Assembly: GCA_015179125.1 (NCBI GenBank)
Contig: WHVA01000130.1
Location: 124,001 to 188,000, forward strand
Origin: Gautieria morchelliformis
Taxonomy: Eukaryota > Basidiomycota > Agaricomycetes > Gomphales > Gomphaceae
Direction: 5' to 3'
Length of the DNA: 64,000 nucleotides
In this document: positions 12,800 through 22,168 of the stretch, in pieces
Numbering within the stretch: position 1 is the stretch's first letter
Layout: each line of letters begins with the position of its first letter
Made by a program: the position numbers and the translations under genes
Notes under the pieces: generated by a model
What the model saw: the letters and a program-made list of their open reading frames with translations, nothing else
The model's database searches: none
What the model was told of the DNA's origin: nothing

Positions 12800-14448
12800 A
12801 TATACAGGTCGAGCAAAAGACAAGGGTTCATAACCACCTAATAGGTCAGGGTGAGAACACATTGCCCCTGGTACCGCCGCTGCCAATGAGATGAACGCTG
12901 GGGGTTGAGGATCCTCCTTTGCCGCCGGGGTTCTGCAGGGATTGGGATCTGAATTGAGATCTGACAAATCAAAAGGTGTAGGTGGGAGGACAGTGAACGA
13001 AGGCGCATGGATGGCGGCGACAAGAGGGGAAGGGTCAACGGGGGTGGTGGCGCTCAATAAATTTTAGGAATCAAAATATCTGGGGTTTGGAAGTTTGGTG
13101 GCTCTGATTGGGTATCTATTGCTGAGACTGGAGAGAGGCTTCGAGGGAGAATCAGTGTTGGAAGGAGGGAAAGGGACAAGCATGGCTTCCTTGACGGATG
13201 CTGGGTAGTTAGCCTGCACAGTTGTCATTCAGTCTACTTCACGCATTCGGAGGTCCTCTTCGTGTGCAGTGTCATAGACCGGTGTTGTCTCTGTGGGTGA
13301 TGAATAGGGTGATGGCAGAAGATCCTGTTCGGTTGGGAGTTGTACCAGCAGGGGAGCAGGGAGCTTTGTTGTATATAAGCTCGGGGCGTGTGTATGTGAC
13401 GAGGTGGGATTGCCATTGGGAGGTGAGGTCGACGACCACTGGTCACTCTGAGATGCCGTTGCTGGGACCTGGTTCTGTGTCTAGGGCAGCCAACTGGACA
13501 TTCAACGACTTATGTGATATTAGACTAAGTATGATGTAAATGAATAAAACCCACTGGGACAGCTTCATCCACAGGTGTTGGTTGAGGCATCACACCTGCC
13601 TCAATCCACCACCTCATGCTTTGGTCTGCCAAACCCCGATATGCTCCAGTCAACCACAAACCTCCCCCAGCGCTATCTTCGCCTTGGCGCTTTGCAGTGC
13701 TCCTGTCAAAAGAATAGCTCTCATAACCCACGTCGTCTTCTGACCCTTCACTGGCCTCAGTGACTCTGACCTCAAACCCCTCCCCACTCTCAAGCTCTTC
13801 GACAAAGCTCACGAGCCAACATGCCCAGCCGCCCTCTCCATCTCCCCACCACATGGCGACCGTTGTACCAAAGTCATGCCTGAAAATGATGACTTGGTTG
13901 ACTGAACTGCATTCAGCAGGCTCATCCATGGCAATGTAATAACCACCTTTGTTGGCGACAAGAGGCAACCACCCTCGCTGGCAATACTCCCGGCGTATCC
14001 AGCCAGGGGGTATGGACTGCATATCTTCCCGAAGCTTGGCATTGGCTCCAGTAGCAGGATCGTCGTCAACCCCATGACAGAACTGCCATTCATCAATGAC
14101 GTCTTCAAAGGGAAGGAGTGTGAGGCCAAATAAGAGACCCTCGGAACAGTTGATTTGGCTTCGGCTGCCGTCCATGATGGGATATGACTCACACACTGCC
14201 TGGGGAAGAGAAAAGCCGAGCTGCAGCTCAAGGTGAGCTTGATACGGCAGTTGAATGCCCCAGTTCAATGTATCTGTGAGCTCTGGGTATTGTTCATTGA
14301 GCTATGTACGGAGACGATTCCACATCTGCTGCAAGGGGGCATTTGGGTAAAGGCAATAAGGCTGTGGTGAAGGGGAAGGAGTGATTCAGGGCAGGAACGG
14401 GTTGTGCTGCTGGGGCCTGGTGACAAGGCACTGTAAGATAGAAGTCAT
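12800..14448 (-). pseudogene. KNR4: KNR4/SMI1 homologue, decayed
   Basis: The core (14268-13570) is intact over ~230 residues and clearly KNR4/SMI1: DDDPATGANAKLREDMQ, SIPPGWIRREYCQRGWLPLV, FEVRVTEASEGSEDDVGYES and MRWWIEAGVMP. KNR4/Smi1 proteins coordinate cell-wall synthesis and the cell-integrity pathway. Upstream, the frame from ATG 14448 holds expected family text (QQHNPFLP, MWNRLR, LNEQYPELTDTLNWGIQ) but is c ut by TGA after NPFLP and TAG inside the WNRLRxWL motif. Downstream, proline-rich C-terminal remnants (HEEDLRMREVD, FPPSNTDSPSKPLSS, LPPTPFDLSDLNSDPNP) survive between further stops and a frameshift. Introns might remove some stops, but not those within the conserved motif. Confidence 0.8.
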
Positions 14449-14969
14449 CTTAAACTGGCACCCCTTATATAAGCTGAGGGCCATCCAGCGGCGAGCTCAA
14501 TAACACTCAAAGGCAAACACTTTTTGCCAAATGGCTTCCTAGATTCTCTTTGGGACATGTCTACCTACAATCCTTAGGAGAGACTTAAGATATATCTATA
14601 TTTCTTCAGGAGATATATGTCATCCAAATATGACATAGAAAAAATACCAAATTATTTTTCCAATGTTCTAGAATGATTTCCTGCAATTTGGACCGACAGG
14701 ATTTGGCAGTCATGTGACAATCACATGACCTATTTGTCAGCCTTTCAACCTGATGCAGGAAAAAAGTCTGAGACCACTTTGGGGCCCTTGTTACCCTTTC
14801 TACTGCTTAAATCAGTGTTTAATGAGGCTGATTAGAGCAATTTTGATACCAATAATTACTGGCTTTGGCATATTCCGACAGTACCTGAAGTTACTAGCAA
14901 ACTCCTAAAAATTACTAGAACTAATTAAACAATGTGTGACCATCATGCATCACCCTCCTACCGCACACA
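14449..14969. other. Unassigned, AT-rich
   Basis: Nothing recognisable. There are TCACATGAC/ATGTGACAATC motifs near 14710-14730 that resemble the minisatellite at the right end of the window. Confidence 0.4.
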
Positions 14970-15245
14970 ATGAACACCATCCCTCCTGACACATTCTACG
15001 ATAGGCTGCCCTCCCCTGTGGGCATTCCATACCCTATGATCCTAGACCCTCAGTACTCAGTGCCAGCATCCAACATGGATGATTCCATTGACCCTTGGCT
15101 CCAAACAGAGGGTGCTATAAGCACACTTGCGAGTGAACCTCCAATGGTCTTTGCTCAGAACCCTGTGTTTCCACCTACTCCACCTATGGAGGCCACAGAA
15201 AGCATCAAAAGGAAGGACTTCACAAAAGCAGAAATTGAAAGGCTG
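14970..15245 (+). pseudogene. 5' fragment of an ORF ending FTKAEIERLL (SANT/Myb-like?)
   Basis: A clean ATG opens a 93-codon frame with an acidic, proline-rich lead ending in SIKRKDFTKAEIERLL. That ending recalls the start of Myb/SANT-like proteins linked to fungal DNA transposons. It then runs straight into the antisense of a PIF transposase and stops. I read it as the retained 5' end of a gene whose 3' part was lost. The family is a guess; the abrupt junction near 15245 is seen directly. Confidence 0.35.
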
Positions 15246-15844
15246 CTGTGACATGTCTGGCAAATTGTGCAATCAATGAAGCCAATGACATTGTGGCACG
15301 GTGCTCCAAATGTTGCAAGAAAATCGGTGTAGGACTGGAGCATCAGTGGAGAGAGGGTCCACAGATGGTCCCACTGGAGCAAGTGGGACCAGGTGCCATA
15401 AATGTGGCTCGCAGTGTCGTTCATGATTTCAGAAATGGCACTTGCTGACCATGCATATTTGATCGTGAGAGAATTGAGATCTTCTGGGCTTCTCAGCCAT
15501 GTGCAGAGCAAACACAGGGCCTCTATGTGAGAGGCCCTATAGCCTGGCCTGGAGGTGACCAGGGGCTCTGGTAGGTCAAGAATGTCTGCTAGCTGTAGAA
15601 TCTCTGGCAGCATGATTCTAAATCAAGGCTTAAAACATAAACAACACAGAAAAGGAGCAGGTTTACCTGAAAGCCCACAAGCACTCATCATCCCTCAATT
15701 TGAGGAGGGGATGCATGGTTATATGCTCACCCTGGATCCTAGGCCGAGGGGTGATATGGCGCTTGGGATGCACCCCTGGTTCTGTGCTGATCAGCATGTC
15801 TGTGTCATCCAAAAATGTGGCCAGTTCATCCAGAGGGTCACCAG
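15246..15844 (-). pseudogene. PIF/Harbinger (HARBI1-like) transposase, truncated both ends
   Basis: Exon 15844-15668 and exon 15601-15246 join across a 65-nt intron. The product reads DDECLWAFRF, then LADILDLPEPL, IEALCLLCTWLRSPEDL, SASAISEIMND, LLQWDHLWTLSP and GAPCHNVIGFIDCTICQTC, following the order of PIF/Harbinger transposases. The catalytic context FIDGT reads FIDCT. The remaining catalytic residues and the C-terminus are missing, replaced by the opposing ORF. The 5' end is cut where an LTR begins at 15845. Confidence 0.75.
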
Positions 15845-16805
15845 TGTCAAGATTGGTTTTTAGGTGTATTAGTGAACACAGTGAATGCCCGAATAACTTG
15901 TGCGAAGAGATGTGCCGTTTGGAGAATAGGGTGAACCAATAAATGTTCAGAAGATCAGAGGGCTGCCCGAATGGGGCTCGCCCTATCTACAGTTGTAGCG
16001 AAATAGCCTGTGGCACTTGACGATGTAACGTGCAAGGTGTCACGGAAAGGTTGTTTAAGTAGCAACAATCCTTTCACTGGCGAAGGTGCTCCTTCGGAGC
16101 CCTTCGCCAACAGTGCAGATAATAATACGAAGACTAAGGTAACGAAGGTGAAGTACGAAAACTCACCAGTGGTGCTTAAGTCCTCCTCTGGTTGAAGATA
16201 GGAATCTACAGGAGAGGGCTCAAGACGATGATCACAGTGAGGTCAAGTTTTGCACAAGATAGACGTATGATAATTGAACTGGAGAATATATATACATGCG
16301 AATGTAGACTACTTATACCGAAGGCTCATATGATATCAGCGAATAGGAAAGAGGCCGTCATGAGTCAGGGTTGGGTAGGGGTGCGCAGTCAGGATACAAA
16401 ATAGATGAAACATGTATACAATAGAAAGAGGGAGGAGTGCGAACATGAAACGACGGGGAGGAAAGAGGGTGAAGGTACCTATGTACAAAAACACGCCTTG
16501 AGACCTGCATACACATTACCCTGCTGGACTCTTCATCGGCTGGGTTGATCCCACACAATCTAGGGGTAGGACATCCCGCCAATGCATTGCAGCCATACGA
16601 ACTCCTAAAGCAGTTGCGAGTTGCGTCGGGAAGATGATGGGGCCAGTGATGAACCATCACGCCGGGTAGAGGATATCAATTGTGTTTGATGGCGTGCCTG
16701 CTGGCGAATGATGTGAGCAGTGAATGGTCGTCCAGCTAATGTGGCGAAGGGTGAATGGAGTGATCATAGAGGACGCGTGGTCAAAGGGTAGGGGCACATA
16801 CTGAA
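15845..16805 (-). repeat. LTR of family 1, copy A, 3'-truncated
   Basis: Starts with TGTCAAGATTGGTTTTTAGG as in the other family-1 LTRs and tracks them for about 850-950 bp, then diverges before the expected terminal ...CATGACA. The last ~130 bp are missing. The 5-bp flank ACCAG has no partner. It lies inside the PIF relic. Strand follows the coding strand of the full Gypsy element. Confidence 0.8.
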
Positions 16806-16952
16806 CCTAAGTTGAACACCTGGAAGCCAAGTCCAAGCCTCCTAAATTCCATTGGAGCACAAGTGCCCGCAAGACTGGGCTCAGGTGACCTCCAGCTTGG
16901 AACTCACACAGCTTGACCATCTGCCTGTGTAGGGAGTAGCTAGAAATCATGG

Positions 16953-16992
<40 letters not shown>
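16806..16992 (+). other. Segment ending in a 40-nt poly(A) run
   Basis: About 147 bp of unique sequence leads into an uninterrupted A-tract (16953-16992). This is the signature of an LI NE-mobilised retroposon (SINE or processed transcript). No clear Pol III A or B box and no ORF were found. The apparent minus-strand ORF with a poly-Phe start is an artefact of the tract. Confidence 0.4.
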
Positions 16993-16993
<1 letters not shown>

Positions 16994-18215
16994 AAGAAAT
17001 ATGATGGGGATTATCCTACAGGGGGATTTGAGAGATGGGGATTATACAGAAATACATAATGCCCTTTTTTAACATGTAATGAAACTCATGATTGACTGTC
17101 TTTTCCCTGCAAACAGTCATGAACCATCAAATAGTTTTGACACACTGTTCTTCTCACATTCCACAAGTTCTGATGTTTCCGTACAGCATTTATGGTGCCA
17201 TAGAATTATCTCTTTTCTTTTGCCCCTGCTCAAGCCGTCTCCCCAATCCAGTGCCTGATCAAGACACAGGTGCCTCATTTGATTAGAGCTGTTGGCTGAT
17301 GGGGAACTGCCAACTGATGCATGACATCATGATGTCATCTGCATATGCTTGGTCCCTTTGACCAGTGATGCCACACTGATCAACTATTAGATAACTCTCT
17401 CTAGAAACTTTTTAGATAGTATTTTCAATGTATTTTCATTCTGAATGAATGTGGATGTTGGACTTAAAAGTGAGCCCAATTATGTGATGTTTATCACAAC
17501 AAGAACAGCGTATATGGAAAAATGAGATTGAATCGAAAATGTGAGAGCCAATGGTGGAGAGAGGAGAGAGTATTTGTTTTTTGTCAGAATTATGATATGA
17601 TAGAATGGCATATATGGAAAAAGGAGATAATTTCAAAAACGCAAAAGCTAAGGGTAGAGAAAGGAAAGTAGACGACGACAAAATGGTCAGATAAAAAGGA
17701 AGAGCAGAGTAAGCATGTGAAGTCACATGTGACAATGGTAGACCTGCATATATGAACTAGAGGCCAGCGTTGCCAGCTGCCCCTTGTCGAGGATGTTGAA
17801 ATAGTACAGTAGGTGTCATTTAGCTTTATGATAACAATAACATAGTAGTATATCTGTATATATCAATACAAGAATGTGCATACAAATTCGATGACGGAGC
17901 TAGGGTTTGGTCGATCCTCATGTATAAAGCTTGTGGAAAGGATGAACGTTGAGCGATGGAAGGTGAATGTAGTTAAAATATTCATCATCGGATGAACTTA
18001 AAGGAGGTTTGGATTCAAAGGCTGCATCTTCATTTTTTGTCTTGTCAAAGGTAACGGAGGAGATACCGTCGGTACCAACCAAGGGCCCCGCCAGCTTTGC
18101 TGGTGTGGTCCTTGGTCGAGGACATTGGAATAGATTGGTTTATTTTCAGATACTTTGTCGTATTTTCAAACACAATGTCGTACAGTAACATAGTCTATCC
18201 CTCTGGCCAAAGGTC
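16993..18215. other. Unassigned with a short hairpin
   Basis: No gene recognised. 18078-18116 is an inverted repeat with 18-nt arms (ACCAAGGGCCCCGCCAGC) and a 3-nt loop; parts of it recur near 17763-17790. Confidence 0.45.
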
Positions 18216-18220
18216 GATAG

Positions 18221-19248
18221 TGTCAAGATTGGTTTTTAGGCGTTAATATCGTGTATTAGTGAACACAACAAATGCCCGAATAACTTGTGCGAATAAGTAT
18301 GCCTTTCGGCGAATAAGTGAACCGATGAATGTTCACGAAACAAGGGGGTCGCCCGAACGGGGCTCGCCCTATCTACAGTCGTAGTGAAATAGCTCGCAGC
18401 ACTTGACGACGTAACGTGCAAGATATCGCGGAAGGGCTGTCTAAGTTTCGACGGTCCCTTTGCTGGCGAAGGTGCTCCTTCGGAGCCCTTCGCCAACAGC
18501 GAAAGTAGTTTGAAGGTTAAGGTAACGAAGACGAAATATGAGAACTCACCAGTGATGCCTAAGTCCTTGGCTGGTTGAAGATAGAAATCTCCAAGGGGAG
18601 GCTCAAGACGATGATCACAGCGAGGTCAAGTTTGCACAAGATGGACGACATATGATAATTGAACTGGGGAATATACATGCGAATGTAAACTACTTATATC
18701 AGATGCTTGTACGGTATCAGTGAATAGGAAAGAGGCCGTCATGAGTCAGGGTTGGATAGGGGTGCGCAGTCATGATACTAAGGAGATGGAATAAACATAC
18801 AATAGAGTGAGGGAGGGGTGCGAACATGAAACGACGGAGAGTAAAGGTGGCGAAGGCACTTATGGACAAAACCATGTCTTGGGACCCGCATACATGCTAC
18901 CCTGCACGGACTCTTCGTTTACTGGGTTGATCCCGCACGACCTATAGAAGGAACGCCCTGCGAATGCACTTTTGCCATACGAACACCCAATGGGGTTGGA
19001 TTAAGAAGATGATGGGGCTAATGATGAACCATCATGCCGGGTGAATGGTATCGATCATATTTGATGGCGTGCCTGCTGGCGAAATGCGCGAGCAGTGAAT
19101 AGCAGTTCGGAGAATGGGGCGAACAGCGGGTAGAGTGGACGTAGAGGGGAAGTGATCGGTAGGTGCGGCGAACTCTGGTGAAGATGCTAGGGAGTGACGA
19201 GGGGGAACATGGAGGTAGCGCAGTAGGAGAAATAAACCAGTCATGACA
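18221..19248 (-). repeat. 3' LTR of the Gypsy element
   Basis: 1,028 bp. About 18-20 differences from the partner LTR (roughly 98% identical by eye), almost all transitions at CpG sites. Confidence 0.92.
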
Positions 19249-19250
19249 GT

Positions 19251-19261
19251 ACCCCCCTCCT
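19251..19261 (-). other. Polypurine tract for plus-strand priming
   Basis: On the coding strand the 11 bases AGGAGGGGGGT lie two bases inside the 3' LTR, the expected place and composition for a PPT. Confidence 0.7.
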
Positions 19262-19407
19262 AGCTTCGGAGTCCAACGACACTGCGTCCTATGGTGGGGT
19301 GGAACCGTTAAGGATGTAATGGGTTCCCCAATGGGATCTCTGAAGCCTGGACCCTGCGTAGCTGCGTGGTCTGTGCATGACTTCTTTCTCTGTTTAAAAA
19401 ACACGGC

Positions 19408-20204
19408 GTGGAACAGGGTTATGGGGCCCAACTAAGCACCCCAGCCAAGAGTACTGCCTTTATGACGACGCCTGTGTACTCAGCTCTCCTTGGTCGATCG
19501 CAGGTCGTGTCGAGGGTTAGGCCGGAGCTTTGGGGAGAGTCACGAGGGGATGTGGAGCAGTGGTTGGTCGATGTGGTAGGGGTCCAAGTGAGCACCAGCC
19601 TTTTTCTCTATTAGCTCTCATTCGCTCAATGATGAGGTCTAGGAGGAGCTTCGGAAAATGCTGCAGGCCAAGGAGGTGGCCGACCAAACATTTGAAAGAC
19701 CGTCCGAAGTAGACGAGCTGGCAAAGGAGCTTCAGAAAACGAGAGTGTGGTTGGAGAGTTCGGCATCGGCATTGGAATCGGTACCCGTGGAAGCGGATAT
19801 TGATTCGACTCCGGCTCCGATCTTTACGCTGACGTCAAAGGGGTGCGAAGGAAGGGAGATGACTAGAGAGGACCCAGAAGGTACGGTCTTCTCCTGGATT
19901 GTTGTGACGTCCATGCTAACTCAGTGATTCACTCGGCAAAGTTCCCTGCTCTGGTTCGCAGTTGGCCGGGGGTATTCCTGGGTCGGCGAAAGCTACAGAG
20001 CCTGTCAAGGTGAGGCGACTGCGCATCTGCTTCACCCCTGATGGCGAAGGTAGGAGGGCAAGGATAGCCAGGGGTATGGTCAGGACGATGGCCAAGTATG
20101 ATGCGCAACCTGCGGGTACCCTTACGAGCCATCGAGGGGGGAGCGAAGGGGTTGATGGGGAGTTCGGAGCGTCCGAAGAGGCGTCGGGTGTAGACATAGA
20201 ATGA
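19408..20204 (+). other. Plus-strand ORF cluster opposing the Gypsy pol
   Basis: In the 1.05 kb between pol stop and 3' LTR the element's own strand has no clear domain. The opposite strand has three protein-like stretches: 19408-19614, 19640-19927 (ELRKMLQAKEVADQ, VDELAKELQKTRVW, charged and coiled-coil-like) and 19962-20204. Small introns near 19575-19620 and 19920-19970 might link them, but I could not find frame-consistent junctions and a TAG lies at ~19640. Product unknown. Confidence 0.35.
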
Positions 20205-20308
20205 GTCGAAAGGAGTTGGGTGAGGATTGGGAGGAGATTAATTAAGGGAGTTGAATCTATAGGTAGAATATGAACAGAGTATCGCTTTCTTGGGGTTCGG
20301 TAGATGTT

Positions 20309-22165
20309 CTAAGCCTTGGGTTTCTGGGGGTACTTCGCATGGAATTCGGCGAGTCTGCAAGCAGAATTAGTAACGTTCGAAGAGGGTTCCCAAGACGTAG
20401 CGTCGGGAGTGTGTTCGTATCCCTTCCACTCCACTAGATATTCCAATCGCTTCCGGCGAATGCGACTATCGAGGATCTTCGTGATCTCATATTCGTCCGC
20501 AGAGTCAATTTCGATAGGTGGTGGGGGGTCTGCGTATCGACCTGGGATGGTAGATGTTGTGGCGGGTTCGAGAAGGGATACATGGAACACAGGGTGGATC
20601 TGGCGAAGGTCCAGTGGTAAGCCTAAGCGAAACGCATGAGAAGATATTTTAGCTGTGATAGGATATGGGCCAAGTCTTCGGTGGTCAAGTTTCTTTGAAG
20701 GACATTTTGTGCGAATATTTCGCGAGTCAAGCCATACTCTGTCGCCGACCTGAAACTCAGGGATCGGAATGCGGCGAGTGGTTGTGGCCGAAGTGTACTG
20801 GATAATTGATTTCTTGATTTGATCTCGAAGGTATTGGTGAAGGTCCTTGAGGTCTGCCGACTGGCGATAAGCGTCCTCGGAAGCGACCGAAGTGAGCGAT
20901 ACTTCGAGCTTGGGATGGAAACCTTTGTTGGCGAAGAAGGGTGTGACCTGAGTCGCCGAATGGGCTGTGTTGTTGTAAGCGAATTTGGCGAGAGGCAAGA
21001 GGTCGACCCAATCATCCTGCTGGTAGTTGATATAGACTCGGAGATACTGCTCAAGGATTTGGTTTACTCGTTCGGTCTGTCCATCGGTTTGGGGGTGGTA
21101 GGCTGTAGAAAGGTTGCCTTTGATGCCGAGGATTTCACAGAGAGAGGTCCAGAATCGGGATGTGAAGTGCTTCCCTCGATCGGAGATGATGTTGCTGGGG
21201 CTACCATGTTTAGCGAATATGTGTCGAAGAAAGAGCATGGCGACGTCTCCCGAATCGATGTCCGAAAATGTCGGAATGAACAGGGCCATCTTTGTTAGCC
21301 TGTCGACAATGACGAGGATCATATCGTGCCCATCCGACGGTGGGAGTCCTTCGATGAAGTCCATGGAGATCGAATCCCAGGGTCGTTGGCTGATGGGTAG
21401 AAAGCGAAGTGGACCGAAGGGTTTGTGATGAATGGATTTAGCGTGGCAACACTTTGAACACGAGCCGATATAGTTGGTGACAAAAGTGGACATGTTCGGC
21501 CAATGATACTGTCTCCGAATGTTTTTCATCGTTTTGCTGATCCCTGGGTGGCCTGCTAACTGATGATCATGCAGCGAGCGAAGGATGTCCAAACGAATAT
21601 CATTGTGATCGGGGACATACGTTCGCTGTTTGTATAACAGCGTTTTTCCATCCTCTCCAAGTGACCAGGGGTCTGGCTTCACATTCGAAGGGATGATTGC
21701 CAATGATTGAGACTGAAGACGAGTAATCTGGGCTGAGGACAAGGGATCGGTCAACTGGCCCTGTTGGATGGATGTCAACAGTGATGCAGAGTCAAGGATG
21801 ATGGCGCGAATGAGTTGCCCGGTTTTAAACATCGATTGGAAGTTGTGGGGATTCGCCAATGCGTAAGCACCATCCCCCCCTTTTGGGTAAACGTCGCCCC
21901 GACGGGTCAATGCATCCAGCTTTGTGCCAAGTCGCCCAGCTCGGTAGCGAATGATATAGTTGAATCCTGACAGGTGTTCGGACCAACGGACCTGTCGTCG
22001 GGTCAGCTGTTTCATAGTCGCGAAGTACTCAAGATTCTTGTGGTCAGAGAGGACGAGGATGACGTGGGATGCCCCTTCGAGGTAGTTTCGCCATTGCTTG
22101 AAGGCACAAAAGATGGCAAGCAGCTCCTTGTCGTAGATCTCGTAGTTCATTTTGGCAGGTGCCAT
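20309..22165 (-). CDS. Gypsy RNase H, integrase and chromodomain
   Basis: 618 residues in the same frame as the RT ORF, separated from it by a single TGA. RNase H continues through NYEIYDKELLAIFCAFKQW. The integrase HHCC zinc region is near residues 201-239 (AGHPGISKTMKNIRRQYHWP, then CSKCC). The catalytic triad is D269 (SMDFIEG), D329 (ISDRG) and E365 (QTERVN). A chromodomain sits at ~555-610 (ILDSRIRRKRLEYLVEWKGY), which in chromoviruses steers integration to marked chromatin. The canonical PDALTRR near residue 85 reads LDALTRR. Confidence 0.92.
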   Translation of the reverse strand: MAPAKMNYEIYDKELLAIFCAFKQWRNYLEGASHVILVLSDHKNLEYFATMKQLTRRQVRWSEHLSGFNYIIRYRAGRLGTKLDALTRRGDVYPKGGDGAYALANPHNFQSMFKTGQLIRAIILDSASLLTSIQQGQLTDPLSSAQITRLQSQSLAIIPSNVKPDPWSLGEDGKTLLYKQRTYVPDHNDIRLDILRSLHDHQLAGHPGISKTMKNIRRQYHWPNMSTFVTNYIGSCSKCCHAKSIHHKPFGPLRFLPISQRPWDSISMDFIEGLPPSDGHDMILVIVDRLTKMALFIPTFSDIDSGDVAMLFLRHIFAKHGSPSNIISDRGKHFTSRFWTSLCEILGIKGNLSTAYHPQTDGQTERVNQILEQYLRVYINYQQDDWVDLLPLAKFAYNNTAHSATQVTPFFANKGFHPKLEVSLTSVASEDAYRQSADLKDLHQYLRDQIKKSIIQYTSATTTRRIPIPEFQVGDRVWLDSRNIRTKCPSKKLDHRRLGPYPITAKISSHAFRLGLPLDLRQIHPVFHVSLLEPATTSTIPGRYADPPPPIEIDSADEYEITKILDSRIRRKRLEYLVEWKGYEHTPDATSWEPSSNVTNSACRLAEFHAKYPQKPKA

Positions 22166-22168
22166 TCC

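Noticed and set aside
16807..16995. Minus-strand ORF starting with a poly-Phe run
   Set aside because: It is the complement of the poly(A) tract.
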